Below are positions 30,801 through 38,843 of a DNA stretch of 64,000 nt, piece by piece. Within the stretch, counting starts at the first letter, position 1. Each line of letters begins with the position of its first letter. The notes beneath the pieces are model-generated. The model saw only the letters and a program-made list of their open reading frames with translations. It was not told the DNA's origin and searched no databases. The translations under genes were made by a program, and so were the position numbers. Source of the stretch: Gemmiger formicilis (lineage in GTDB: Bacteria; Bacillota; Clostridia; Oscillospirales; Ruminococcaceae); NCBI RefSeq assembly GCF_900167555.1, contig NZ_FUYF01000006.1, positions 1-64,000 on the forward strand, given 5' to 3'.

Positions 30801-32301
30801 TACGGCAAACGACAAAGTTTATGACGGTACGACCGATGCAAAGCTGGATTGCAGTAATGCCCAGTTTGAGGGTATTCTGAAAAATGACAAGCTGACCGTT
30901 GCGGCTAAGGGTATGTTTGAAAAGGCTGTAGCAGGCAAGCAGAATGTTGCCATTTCCGGTTTGACGCTGGGCGGCGATTCTGCCGCCAACTATGTGCTGG
31001 CTGAAAGCGGAAATCAGACCGAAACCACTGCCACCATCACCGCCAAGGAAGTCACCGTCACCCCGGACAACAAGTCCAAGGTATATGAGGAAAAAGACCC
31101 CAAACTGACTTACATAGTCAGTGGTGTACTGAGTGGTGAAACGCTGACAGGTATCACGCTGGCGCGTGCTGAGGGCGAGAATGCCGGCGAGTATGACATC
31201 ACCGGCACCGCTGATGCTGGCGCAAACCCGAACTACGATGTGACGTTTGCCAAGGGTACGTTTACCATCAAGCCGAAGTCCATCCAGAGCGCAACAGTTG
31301 TGCTGGGCAAGGGTCTTGCCGCCAACGGCGCGGAACAGACCCAAACGGTCGAGAAAGTCCTGCTGGACGGCAAAGAACTCCCCGCAGATTCCTACACCGT
31401 GGCGGGCAACACCGCCACTGCCCCCGGCAGCCACACACTGACCATCACCGCCAAGGGCAACTATACCGGCACTGTTGAACAGACCTACGTGATTATCCCC
31501 GCCAAGGCGGAGGATGCCCCCGGCGAGGAGATTGCGATTGGCAGCGGCGAGGTGAAAGTGGTTGTCAAGTCTGAGGGCACTGTGCCACCCGCCACCCTGC
31601 TGACCAACAAAGCCGAATTGCTTGCCATGTTGGTGGACAGCGGCGACATTACCGCCGATGAACTGGCACAGATTGCCGACGGCGCAAGCGTGGACATTGT
31701 GCTGACCGTGAAAGAGGCCAATGTCCCCGATGAAGTCAAAACTGCGATGGCACAGGCCGCCAAGGGCTGCACCATCGGGCAGTATCTCGACATCAGTCTG
31801 TTCAAGTACATGACGGTAAACGGTAGCCAACAGGCCGGTGTTGCCCTGCACACGACCAAAAACGCATTGACGATCTCCGTTGCGGTGCCGGACGCGCTCA
31901 TCAATACGAACAGCGCGGTCAACCGCACCTACTGCATTGTGCGCAACCATGAAGGCACGATTACTGTGCTGGATGCCGCGTTTGACGCAGCCGGCAAGAC
32001 GCTGACCTTTAAGACCGACCGCTTCTCCGACTACGCGATTGCCTATAAGGACACCGCCGTGCCGAGCAGCGGCAGCAATCCGTGCAGCAACAACAGTTCA
32101 AACGGCAGCGAAACCAAGAAGAACGAAGTTGCTGCTCCCACACCGGCCCCCACCCCGGCAAGCACTTCAAAGCCGTCCACCATAACGGCAATGCCGCAAA
32201 CGGGCGATACCTCCAACCCCACGCTGTACGTCGTGCTTCTGGTGGCATCCCTGCTCGGACTTGCAGTTGTATTTGTCTGCAAGAAAAGAAACGATAAGTA
32301 A
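24838..32301 (+). CDS. Giant MBG/YDG-repeat LPXTG-type surface protein
   Basis: 2487 residues. Signal peptide 1-26 (MKKRVLSMLMTLALCLTTLP...), N-terminal beta-solenoid-like region (TLNGGTVDGTVTVDATGG), an Ig-like domain, CxxC ribbons (CACGFSCTHTN, CTVCGTQF), then many MBG/YDG modules (AVTVSGITANDKVYDGTT repeated; LDGDSAANYVLAESGNQTET repeated near 30460 and 30970). The C-terminus is a Pro/Thr linker, MPQTGD (about 2451), membrane helix and KKRNDK. The start follows AAGGAGGAAGTAC. Repeats of this type build long fibres and are used in adhesion. It lies just downstream of the MalT-type regulator, suggesting shared control. Confidence 0.88.
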   Translation: MKKRVLSMLMTLALCLTTLPTAVFADVTENGEGSGGTHYVAESGGTQYETVQEILDNMEEGEITLLDSVTEGLTVYAATTIHMNGHSITGNIDATDSLTLNGGTVDGTVTVDATGGTFTMTAPAEAEAAITGELNVVSGSAFVSGAQVGVKGTLYFDGTDMLISGAVKAVELDSAAEPAAKTLYGSATVNGDTAAEAGFDTDTYKVGGEIAKKLTNKQVGSTTPAAPSLTLTETSKSLTAGKTAVFTANYTGTDTLNAYVQGSAVNGYFTISQKNNGDGTYTVSVKIDEETPGGTYTLFVHELGNTSVQASATITVTGLPDAAEVNGKQYKSLPRALNAARDGDTVKLLADHVTDADALNALGEDFTFEQYASIVPVVTKTLTLDLNHKTVDYLEVGFTETNEETQKKETLATGNLTVTGEGAYGRISNLMFMAGALDIQSGEIGGSGCAGLLCDANSGSVTVSNGTVYGLTVLEGASVTVNGGSKHAGEWVVASGATLNITDGTFGDVQFTRNGTIAISGGTFQSIKSYIAEELQPLMSLLDTQKVHAFYKGDDVQDGNATELADVTVKEHTHTMVNNKCACGFSCTHTNTEGASTIDKDGKCTVCGTQFAAGIGETYYTDVPSALDAATDGQTVKLLANTMLPDGIYVSKTLTLDLDGHSLSGYSLNVGGLTATGQVRTGNLTVIDSSGGNGAVGVIVRDGGTLVFDPENDHTTLLRLEVWGGTVKLYGGKISRSGLQLHKGIALDDLLPGQAGLAYYNGDTQLTLKEAASKTCDLVVKSCSHGGKNGFDGTNCPYCNAPAVAETALNNGEGSRPWQRFADLQTALDADRDGGAEFNLLADVTGDYTIDGTRDTGLNLKGHSIKGTVTVKAAAASNTTTFSNTQNTTTASIDAVVAYRGAKLAGSKYPAVIGELTLAEGATWKNILNDTALGYKVLNADGTHKWYARDDVNGSQLNNVIINRLPITTKTLNLKVDGKSLTGNPPKVERGTTVQLCASCNTSGADVYIYTGEIVGNNVPTYSQRKAEYQKIGTNWYYVVDLPCNTIGKYSVYFTATKDGYTVQSTEKKLTVTKPNLSKAEITFRSSNESTYEPYRSTTTAPGFTVTYNGKTLKLGVDYTASGTASSAGVSTQTLTIKAVEGSDYTGSKTAEWRIVPHKAKVEVGDVIKAYDGTTDLPDGKISLVSAAGSAGHQAGLPLPLSEGNGFELTDAKYDSANASETEKNISFTVKLTDTNYTFEDGTTEKAFTLNGADFDDKTFQINKATAPMNNPTGTLDIINGTCQTYTYDFNNILPGLPKGKYGTISYGQADISLVSQSGYYYDETIVEFKKGVLTLAQFYAKDGTMTGQIGTVKVNVTTTNYENFQLKLVLNAVDQIKPEPDGTITAMPITYGDTLSKSEISGKMKDPNTGKSVSGTFTWTDGTITPNAGGYEADWTFTPAAGYEKYATATGTVTVKVVPKSIEGAVITLNQTAFPYDTTEKAPTITEVKLANWSDEITYDIVSGDKATNASDSITLTIQGNGNYTGTASAEWKITPKVVTNPSINVAPCTYNGHEQQPPVELKDGDVVIPKEEYAVSYSDNINAGNNTAAVTITNTPGGNYTVSGGANFTINKAAAPRSDFHPAVTVINDLAKTYEMLLTDSYLPKLSSPCGYGNVSYSLRGTYLTDGYKDTVQAEVVEENGQYKLKLTVPAVDYNRVSSVGTIDVRVTSDNYRDFYLTIGVKTKNKDVPVPDGTISASDITYGQALNDSKIAGKMKAGGKVIDGTFTWTNGTFKPAAGDYPASWTFTPAKGYEEYATATGTATVTVNPKAVTVSGITANDKVYDGTTNAGLDYSAVTIGGVLENDTLTVTATGTMESTDVGEKKVTISNLTLDGDSAANYVLAESGNQTETTATITAKEVTVTITSNGGTYGSVTAAAAELSGAVAGENIPVTLTYTGNGYDATDVPVNVGSYTVTASIANRNYTLTGKTTADFVITPKAVTVSGITANDKVYDGTTDAKLDCSNAQFEGILKNDKLTVAAKGMFEKAVAGKQNVAISGLTLGGDSAANYVLAESGNQTETTATITAKEVTVTPDNKSKVYEEKDPKLTYIVSGVLSGETLTGITLARAEGENAGEYDITGTADAGANPNYDVTFAKGTFTIKPKSIQSATVVLGKGLAANGAEQTQTVEKVLLDGKELPADSYTVAGNTATAPGSHTLTITAKGNYTGTVEQTYVIIPAKAEDAPGEEIAIGSGEVKVVVKSEGTVPPATLLTNKAELLAMLVDSGDITADELAQIADGASVDIVLTVKEANVPDEVKTAMAQAAKGCTIGQYLDISLFKYMTVNGSQQAGVALHTTKNALTISVAVPDALINTNSAVNRTYCIVRNHEGTITVLDAAFDAAGKTLTFKTDRFSDYAIAYKDTAVPSSGSNPCSNNSSNGSETKKNEVAAPTPAPTPASTSKPSTITAMPQTGDTSNPTLYVVLLVASLLGLAVVFVCKKRNDK

Positions 32302-32334
32302 TCGGTTATAAAGACAATTACAGATTGTTTTTGG

Positions 32335-32368
32335 CCCGACAGCCACAACGGCTGTCGGGTCTTTTTTT
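32335..32368 (+). terminator. Strong terminator after the giant surface gene
   Basis: CCCGACAGCC ACAA CGGCTGTCGGG followed by TCTTTTTTT. Confidence 0.9.
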
Positions 32369-32471
32369 GCGTTCGCTTAATGTAAGATGCGTTGCCGTAA
32401 TTCTTACCCGACCCGCGCGCCTCCGAATTTTGAGGTCTATTCAATGAAACCCAAAATTCAGGAGGTTTACG

Positions 32472-32768
32472 ATGGCAAAGAAAAATAAGCTATGGTTTAG
32501 TGGTGAGGACGCGCAACTGGCTGCACGCTTTACAAAGTTCATGACCAAGGTGTTGTATGCCCGGCGCGCTTCTTACATTCGTGCACTGATGGTTAAGGCA
32601 AAGCATGAGATTTCCATTGAGGAATGCCGTGACGAGGTAGACACAGTGTATAGACGCCTGATGAACCCGATTGAGGAAAGCGTCGAGTCCAAGCTGATGT
32701 GGGAAGGAATCAAAAAGTATCTGCACAAGCTGACGCCGAAAGAGTGCGAGGTTATGATCTCTTTATGA
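32472..32768 (+). CDS. Hypothetical protein abutting the duplication edge
   Basis: 98 residues after a clear AGGAGGTTTACG ribosome-binding site. Basic N-terminus (MAKKNKLWFSGEDAQLAARF, TKFMTKVLYARRASYIRAL), acidic middle, then YLHKLTPKECEVMISL. I do not recognise the family; short charged helices suggest a small regulatory or element-borne protein. Its stop codon overlaps the start of the duplicated M23 fragment, so the natural C-terminus may have been lost when the block was inserted. Confidence 0.55.
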   Translation: MAKKNKLWFSGEDAQLAARFTKFMTKVLYARRASYIRALMVKAKHEISIEECRDEVDTVYRRLMNPIEESVESKLMWEGIKKYLHKLTPKECEVMISL

Positions 32769-32923
32769 CGCAAACTGCCGTTACCGCAGGAGAAGCGGTA
32801 ACGGCAGGGCAGGTTATAGGTTATGTAGGCAGTACCGGTGACAGCACCGGCAACCACCTGCATTTTGAGGTAATGCAGAATGGCGTGCGTGTGAATCCTA
32901 TGGATATGGTTTCCGTGCGCTGA
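32765..32923 (+). pseudogene. C-terminal fragment of the M23 peptidase
   Basis: 52 residues (MTQTAVTAGEAVTAGQVIGY to NPMDMVSVR) matching the end of the protein at 16324-17955. It includes the HLHFE motif but lacks the first zinc ligands. No function is expected. Confidence 0.85.
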
Positions 32924-33620
32924 TATAGGCCGGTATCAATTTTTTTTACTTGCGCTTGTCTTTCCTGCGCAGTACGAAAATTGCCGCCAGCGCGGAGCCG
33001 CTGACAATCAGCAGCGCAAACCACAATGCGGGGTTGGCGGTGTCGCCGGTGCGCGGAATCGGGGAAACAGGCTGCACCGTCGGCTGGGGCTGTGCCGTGG
33101 GCTGCGGTGTCACAGTAGGCTGCGGGGTTGTCGTTTCAGTCGGCTTTGCCTTGACGGTGAACTTAGCCGTAGCCGTACCGCTTTTAGAAACGATCGCAAG
33201 CGTATGCTCACCCACGGAAAGTGTAGCAACAAAATCACGGTTCAGCGTGATTATCGTGCTACCCTCCTTCTTCGTATAGTTCTTTTCGTCCAGCGTAGAG
33301 CCATCAAGCTCTACACGAAGGAAATCGGCGAAGGATGCGTCAGAAGTGAAAGACAGCTCCTTTTTCTCGCCCTGTGTGACCGTTGCACCATCACCGGCCG
33401 TGATTTTCGGGGGCAGCTTTGCCGTTACGGTTTGAGCCTTGGTGATTTCCTGTGTTGCTTTGGCGTCCTTGTAATACTTGTTGCAGCCGTCGCAGTACCA
33501 GTATTCGATATTGCCCTCAGAAGTCTTTGTTGCCGCCTTTGCATCTATATGCTTGAGGTTGGCGTGGTTGTTCGGGTCAAGCTTTCCGTAGCTCTCGCCG
33601 CAGACCTCGCACTTTGCCTT
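32765..33620. repeat. Duplicated block, copy 2: M23 gene end plus surface-gene 3' end
   Basis: Near-identical partner of 17797-18680 in the same orientation. The left edge is sharp at ATGACGCAAACTGCC. Confidence 0.8.
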
Positions 33621-34634
33621 ATCCTTGCAGGTAGCCGTGCCGCCGGTGTGCTCGTTTTGAATGGTAACCTTCTTTTCGGCAGAGAACGCAAAGCCGTCAG
33701 CGGTCTTTGCACTCACGATCAGCTTAAAGCTGTTTTCTTTCGCCGGATATGTGGATGCTTTTATGATACCGCTGTACAAACCATTCTCAACGGTCGGCGT
33801 AAGAGGACCGTCACCAAATCCGATAAATTTGTATCCGTAGGTTGCGCCGGTAGCTCTTTCCGGCAAAGTAAAGCTGAATTTGTAATCCTGCGTTCTGCAA
33901 ACCTTGTCGGCACCGCTGATGTTAATGGTCGGAATATCCTTTTTCGCAGTTTCGTGATTGCAGAATTTGCACTTCTGCCAATACTGTCCGTTTTCGCTCT
34001 GCCACTCGTAGGTATGGCCGTTATTTACGGTCACGGTAACCCTTGTCTCGTTGTCTGCCCTATCGGTCACAACAATCGTTTGCTTGCCGCTTGCGGGGGA
34101 AAGAGCAAATTGACTGTTTCTATCAAGGCTGACTTCCGTGCCGTTCACCTTCACGGTGCCGATATACTTTTCGTCAACGGTAATAGTCTGTGCTGCGCAA
34201 TAGGTTTTGCCGGCTTCAATGCCGGAGATAACGGGGACTGTTGCGTCCAGCACGATGCCGTTTGTGTTAATGTAGGCAACGTTTCCGCTGGTATCGGTCA
34301 GTTTTGCATAAATAACATACTCGTTATCGGGATTGATACTGAACGGTGCGGAATATGCCGTGAAAGTCATGCCCGCAAGTTCCGATTCGGTAAGCGCCTT
34401 ATCGCTCAGCAGGTATTCGATCTTAACCGCTTTGCCGCTGTTGTCCGCGGCGGTAACGGTTACCGTCTGCGTATCCTTAAAGAACAAACGGAAGGTGATG
34501 GTGTTGAGGAAAGACTTCCAGCCGTTTTCGGCAATCTTGATTTCGCCTGTAGGCGCTGCAATATCACGCCACTGAGCCGTGATCGTCAAATCCTCGGCGG
34601 GCATGGTCGCGGGAATCGCTTTATCCCAGCCGAT
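32946..34634 (-). pseudogene. Surface protein, C-terminal part, separated from its N-terminus by element B
   Basis: 562 codons beginning at IGWDKAIPATMPAED, the second half of an InlB B-repeat. Ig-like/Big-type domains follow, then Cys ribbons (CKFCNHET, CKDKAKCEVCGESYG), an X2-like domain (ITAGDGATVTQGEKKELSFT), Pro/Thr/Gln linker, IPRTGD, membrane helix and RRKDKRK. The N-terminal 969 codons lie at 42639-45545, and joining the two at the TT core keeps the frame. In the present state a short in-frame start exists in the element end (ATG at 34641-34643), but no signal peptide is available. Confidence 0.9.
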
Positions 34635-34660
34635 AATGCTCATGTGCGGTAAAGTAACAC
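34635..34660. other. Distal att end of element B
   Basis: Complement reads TTTACCGCACATGAGCATT then host ATCGGCTGG. See element A at 11995-12013. Confidence 0.75.
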
Positions 34661-34840
34661 ACAAGAATTTGATAGACAGCCTTCACTATTCAGAAAAATT
34701 AACCAAAAAAAAGCAAAATTGAATTTGATAATTGATATAATAGCTAAAATATGGTACTATAAAACAAAAGGAGATGATGCCAATGGTTTGATGAAACACA
34801 CAACAAAATATAACTTTTTAAGCAAAGGAGGAAGTCCATA

Positions 34841-35488
34841 ATGAGAAAAATCAAAACAATATTAGGGATAGTTTTTTCTTTAGCTATTGTAACAACAATG
34901 AACACTACTGTTTTTGCAGCTAACGATTCAGGAATACCAGAACGTAGAGGAGTATATATACGAGAATGTGTAGGTTATGAGCCTAATTATACGAATATTG
35001 ATTATACTCATAAATTATTAGGTTCTGTTTCAGGCGATAATACTCAAGGCTCAAGTCCTATGCAAATTACATATCAATATGAACAAAGCGGAACAACCAC
35101 CGCATCTATTGCGGGTTATGCCAATGGCACAACAGAAGCAAATGTTGTTTTTGCAAAAATGCAGGCGGAAGTAGGAGTTGAAGTTACCGGTTCACGTAGT
35201 TGGACAAAAGGAACATCAGCGGGTGTCTCATATAGTATTGCACCGGGGAAATTTGAAGTGTTAAATGTTTATATTCCTGCTGTTAGAACAGCTGGTCGTT
35301 TAAAATACAAGGTTTATATGGACGGCTATCCTGAAAATGTTTTTTATGAATATAAAACATTAACAGAATCTTATGCACCACAAAAAAATTCTGTCCATTA
35401 TAAAGTAACAACTTCTAGCTACTCAGCCATAAAAGTTCCAAAGGGAATGACGGTATACACGCCAACAGGAGTATATAAAGCACAATGA
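34841..35488 (+). CDS. Secreted beta-rich protein of unknown function (cargo)
   Basis: 215 residues with a signal peptide (MRKIKTILGIVFSLAIVTTM...VFA, about 1-27), following AAAGGAGGAAGTCCATA. The mature part is rich in Ser/Thr/Gly/Tyr with alternating polarity: QYEQSGTTTASIAGYANGTT, VTGSRSWTKGTSAGVSYSIA, then PGKFEVLNVYIPAV. The Ser/Thr strands followed by a Pro-Gly turn recall aerolysin/ETX-MTX2-type pore-forming proteins, but only weakly. Strongly AT-rich relative to the backbone. Overlaps the lipoprotein gene by 4 nt, so the two are translated together. A toxin-like role is a hypothesis. Confidence 0.7.
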   Translation: MRKIKTILGIVFSLAIVTTMNTTVFAANDSGIPERRGVYIRECVGYEPNYTNIDYTHKLLGSVSGDNTQGSSPMQITYQYEQSGTTTASIAGYANGTTEANVVFAKMQAEVGVEVTGSRSWTKGTSAGVSYSIAPGKFEVLNVYIPAVRTAGRLKYKVYMDGYPENVFYEYKTLTESYAPQKNSVHYKVTTSSYSAIKVPKGMTVYTPTGVYKAQ

Positions 35489-36030
35489 AAAACAAATTGT
35501 TTATATTACTATTAGCTTTTGTACTTTTGTTGAGTGCTTGTTCTAATAATTCTCCACCTGATGACAACACAAAAGAAGTACTGCCAGAGCTTGAAAGTGC
35601 CGGTTCTATTGAAAGCCGGGGCGAGAAATTTATTGAAAATTTTCCACAAGACTATCCTTCATTTGAATTATTAGAATATGTTTTTGGTTCCGCTGAAAAT
35701 GCCCCAATACAACTGGTTGCGATAGCCCGAAATAAAGAAACTGGTTCATCAGCTACATTATTTGTGCTTGATGAAAATGGGGTAGGTCAGGTAGTTCTTG
35801 CAAGTGGTTATTCAGCGACATATTGCAAAGAAGATGGATTACAACTTGATAAAAACGTAATTTCTATTTCTTTGAATTTGGAAATCTCTAGTACAAATTC
35901 TGAAATTCACGACTTTAATATTACAGTAACACAGGAGGAAAATCAAGGTAAAGTCAATACAGTGTATTCTTCACAAGAAAACATCAGATCGAAAGTAGCA
36001 AATCCAGCCGAGCCAGTCAACGGCAAGTAA
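35485..36030 (+). CDS. Small lipoprotein coupled to the secreted protein (cargo)
   Basis: 181 residues with a lipoprotein signal (MKNKLFILLLAFVLLLSAC, lipobox LLSAC). The mature domain is acidic and beta-rich (ENAPIQLVAIARNKETGSSA, SISLNLEISSTNSEIHDF); no family recognised. ATG overlaps the preceding stop. The last nine codons (NPAEPVNGK) are encoded by the element's conserved boundary motif rather than by the AT-rich cargo, so the C-terminus was set at the cargo insertion. Possible partner or immunity-like function (inference). Confidence 0.7.
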   Translation: MKNKLFILLLAFVLLLSACSNNSPPDDNTKEVLPELESAGSIESRGEKFIENFPQDYPSFELLEYVFGSAENAPIQLVAIARNKETGSSATLFVLDENGVGQVVLASGYSATYCKEDGLQLDKNVISISLNLEISSTNSEIHDFNITVTQEENQGKVNTVYSSQENIRSKVANPAEPVNGK

Positions 36031-36070
36031 ATGGGCTTCGCCCACCGTTGACAGCCCCGCCTGTCTTTGC
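36003..36070. other. Cargo-boundary motif of element B
   Basis: CCAGCCGAGCCAGTCAACG then a GGGCTTCGCCC hairpin, CGTTGACAGCCCCGCC and GTCTTTGC. Counterpart of 7785-7875 in A. Confidence 0.6.
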
Positions 36071-36665
36071 AAATGTGTAGCCAAGAGGACGATAGCCCAA
36101 AGTGCTACCGCCCTCTTTTATTTTACAACTGAATAACCGCTGCCCCATAGCGGCACATGAAGCAGTAAGTCTGAAAAAGATTTGCTGCTTTTTTTGCGCC
36201 CATTTTTGGCAAATCGAGAAAGTATCGGTACTGATAAGTGAGCAGGGGGAAATTCCCGTTTTCTATCAAGCAGCGGGCAAAACACAGCTTCTGAAACGCC
36301 TTATTGTTGGGAAAGACCAAGCCGCCGGAAAAGTCTTTGCCAGAAAGAGAGGGAGAACGCCAGCCCGCAGCCTTTTATGAAAAAACTGGTTGCGATTTCC
36401 CGAAAAAGTGGCAGTAGGAAGTGAGCGGCAGTCCGGCAGTTTCTTAGAGCAAGATTCTACCGCAGTACCAAAATTCGCTTTTCGCTCATTTTGCCCCTGC
36501 GGGAATCTTGTTGGGGAGTGCCTTCCCCAAACCCTGCTTATGCGGCTTGCGCCGCTTAAAAATCCCTCAAAATATTTTTTCGGATTTTTCAAAAACAGTT
36601 CCGCTTCACACCCCGTTTTTCTCCTATTAGTGAGAGGACACCACGCACAGAAAGGAGGTTTTACC
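36071..36665. other. Noncoding region with putative oriT of element B
   Basis: About 600 bp without a convincing gene. Contains the terminator hairpin at 36159-36195 and the inverted repeat TTGGGGAGTGCCTTCCCCAA at 36511-36530, next to TGCGGCTTGCGCCGC. Both are conserved with element A. Adjacent mobC and relaxase support an oriT role. Confidence 0.55.
36159..36195 (+). terminator. Conserved hairpin/terminator between cargo and mob region, element B
   Basis: AAGCAG ... CTGCTT followed by a T run; about 35 nt identical to the complement of 6637-6674. Confidence 0.6.
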
Positions 36666-37064
36666 ATGCGAAAACGATACAACACGCCGCACCGCAGCCG
36701 GGTAGTCAAGACACGCATGACCGAGGAAGAATACGCCGAGTTTGCGGAAAGGCTTTCTGCCTGCAACATGAGCCAAGCCGAGTTTATCCGGCAAGCCATA
36801 ACCGGGGCAGCCATACGCCCCATCATAACCGTTTCCCCCGTCAACGACGAGCTGCTTGCCGCTGTCGGGAAGCTGACCGCCGAATACGGCAGGATCGGCG
36901 GCAACTTAAACCAGATAGCCCGGACGCTGAACGAGTGGCACAGCCCCTACCCGCAGCTTGCCGGGGAGGTACGGGCGGCGGTTTCCGACCTTGCTGCCCT
37001 AAAGTTTGAAGTCTTGCAGAAAGTAGGTGACGCTGTTGGCAACATTCAAACATATCAGCTCTAA
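36666..37064 (+). CDS. mobC: MobC-like relaxosome protein of element B
   Basis: 132 residues from ATG 36666 after AAAGGAGGTTTTACC. N-terminal basic segment RKRYNTPHRSRVVKTRMTEE and the MobC signature IGGNLNQIARTLNEW. Same length as the element A protein and close to it throughout; differences concentrate in the middle (NMSQAEFIRQAITGAA). Binds at oriT with the relaxase (family knowledge). The relaxase start lies inside its last codons. Confidence 0.85.
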   Translation: MRKRYNTPHRSRVVKTRMTEEEYAEFAERLSACNMSQAEFIRQAITGAAIRPIITVSPVNDELLAAVGKLTAEYGRIGGNLNQIARTLNEWHSPYPQLAGEVRAAVSDLAALKFEVLQKVGDAVGNIQTYQL

Positions 37065-38658
37065 AAATGCGGACTATGGCGCAGCGGAAGCCTACCTCAC
37101 ATTTGAGCATGACGAGTTTACCATGAAGCCCACCCTTGATGAAAACGGGCGGCTGATACCGAGGGAGGATTACCGCATTTCTTCCCTTAACTGCGGGGGC
37201 GAGGATTTCGCCGTTGCCTGTATGCGAGCCAATCTCCGCCATGAGAAAAATCAAAAACGGGAAGATGTGAAAAGCCACCACTATATCATCAGCTTTGACC
37301 CACGGGACGGAACAGACAACGGCTTGACCACAGACCGGGCGCAGGAACTGGGGGAACAGTTCTGCAAGGCACATTTCCCCGGACACCAAGCCCTAATCTG
37401 CACCCACCCGGACGGGCATAACCACAGCGGGAATATCCATGTGCATATCGTCATCAACTCCCTGCGGATTTACGAAGTCCCGCTTCTGCCCTACATGGAC
37501 AGACCAGCCGACACAAGGGAGGGCTGCAAGCACCGCTGTACCAATGCCGCTATGGAATATTTCAAGAGTGAAGTCATGGAGATGTGCCACCGGGAGGGGC
37601 TTTACCAAATCGACCTCTTGAACGGCAGCAAGGAACGGATAACGGAACGGGAATACTGGGCGGCAAAGAAAGGACAGCTTGCCCTTGATAAAGAGAACGC
37701 CGCCAGAGAAGCCGCCGGACAGCCGACCAAGCCCACCAAGTTTGAAACGGACAAGGCGAAGCTGCGCCGGACGATACGGCAGGCACTTTCCCAAGCTACC
37801 AGCTTTGACGAGTTTTCTTTCCTCTTGCTGCGGGAGGGCGTGACCGTCAAGGAGAGCCGGGGGCGTCTTTCCTACCTCACGCCAGACAGGACAAAGCCTA
37901 TCACAGCCCGGAAGCTGGGGGACGATTTTGACAAGGCTGCTGTCCTTGCCCTGCTCACGCAGAACGCCCACAGAGCCGCCGAACAGACCACAGCCATACC
38001 CGAATACCCCCACACCCAAAAGGGACGCTTGCGGGAGGAAAAAGCCAAAAAAACCACCCCGGCAGACAACACCTTGCAGCGCATGGTTGACCGGGAAGCC
38101 AAGCGAGCCGAGGGCAAGGGCGTGGGCTATGACCATTGGGCGGCAAAGCACAACCTAAAGCAAATGGCAGCTACCGTTACCGCCTATCAGCAGTATGGCT
38201 TTTCTTCCCCGGAGGAACTGGACGAAGCCTGTTCTGCCGCTTATGCCGCCATGCAGGAAAGCCTTACAGAGCTGAAGCAGGTGGAAAAGACGCTGAACGG
38301 GAAAAAGGAGCTGCAACGGCAGGTACTTGCCTATTCCAAGACCCGCCCTGTCCGGGACGGGCTGAAACAGCAGAAAAACGCCAAAGCAAAAGCAGCCTAC
38401 CGACAGAAGCACGAAAGTGACTTTATCATAGCAGACGCAGCCGCCCGTTATTTCAGGGAGAACGGCATTTCCAAGCTGCCGAGCTATAAATCCCTGCAAG
38501 CAGAGATTGAAAGCCTTATCAAAGAGAAAAACAGCGGCTACAACGATTACCGGGCAAAACGGGAGGAATACCGCCGCTTACAGACCGTCAAGGGCAATAT
38601 CGACCAGATTTTACGCCGGGAGCGCAAGCCTGTGAAAAGGCAGGAACAGGAGCGTTAA
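37027..38658 (+). CDS. MobA/MobL-type relaxase of element B
   Basis: 543 residues. Nuclease domain with the histidine metal motif THPDGHNHSGNIHVHIV near 124-140, conserved FEHDEFTMKP and SLNCGGEDFAVACM segments, then a long charged helical tail. Starts with GTG at 37027, overlapping mobC by 38 nt; a slightly downstream start is possible. It is about 15 residues shorter than the element A relaxase, mostly through deletion of a linker. It should mobilize element B when a type IV secretion system is supplied by another element. Confidence 0.9.
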   Translation: MTLLATFKHISSKNADYGAAEAYLTFEHDEFTMKPTLDENGRLIPREDYRISSLNCGGEDFAVACMRANLRHEKNQKREDVKSHHYIISFDPRDGTDNGLTTDRAQELGEQFCKAHFPGHQALICTHPDGHNHSGNIHVHIVINSLRIYEVPLLPYMDRPADTREGCKHRCTNAAMEYFKSEVMEMCHREGLYQIDLLNGSKERITEREYWAAKKGQLALDKENAAREAAGQPTKPTKFETDKAKLRRTIRQALSQATSFDEFSFLLLREGVTVKESRGRLSYLTPDRTKPITARKLGDDFDKAAVLALLTQNAHRAAEQTTAIPEYPHTQKGRLREEKAKKTTPADNTLQRMVDREAKRAEGKGVGYDHWAAKHNLKQMAATVTAYQQYGFSSPEELDEACSAAYAAMQESLTELKQVEKTLNGKKELQRQVLAYSKTRPVRDGLKQQKNAKAKAAYRQKHESDFIIADAAARYFRENGISKLPSYKSLQAEIESLIKEKNSGYNDYRAKREEYRRLQTVKGNIDQILRRERKPVKRQEQER

Positions 38659-38843
38659 AAACCGCCCCGAAATGATACCGGAACCAAACAAAAACAGGGA
38701 TATGCCCTTACCCCTATCCGCAATACTCCCCGACCTCAAAACAGGGCGTACAGGGCAAAAAATCCCCGAAAATGATACCGAGATGATACAGAATTACCGC
38801 CGATACCGCCACACCAGCGGAAACGGCAGAAAGGAGCGCACCC

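Noticed and set aside
30382-31950. 522-codon minus-strand frame
   Set aside because: Antisense shadow of repeat modules; apparent repeats mirror the YDG repeats on the plus strand.
33204-34652. 482-codon plus-strand frame
   Set aside because: Antisense to the surface-protein C-terminal fragment and crosses the element B end.
36390-36665. N-terminal extension of mobC in element B
   Set aside because: It would translate the putative oriT; a strong ribosome-binding site precedes ATG 36666 and the shorter form matches element A.
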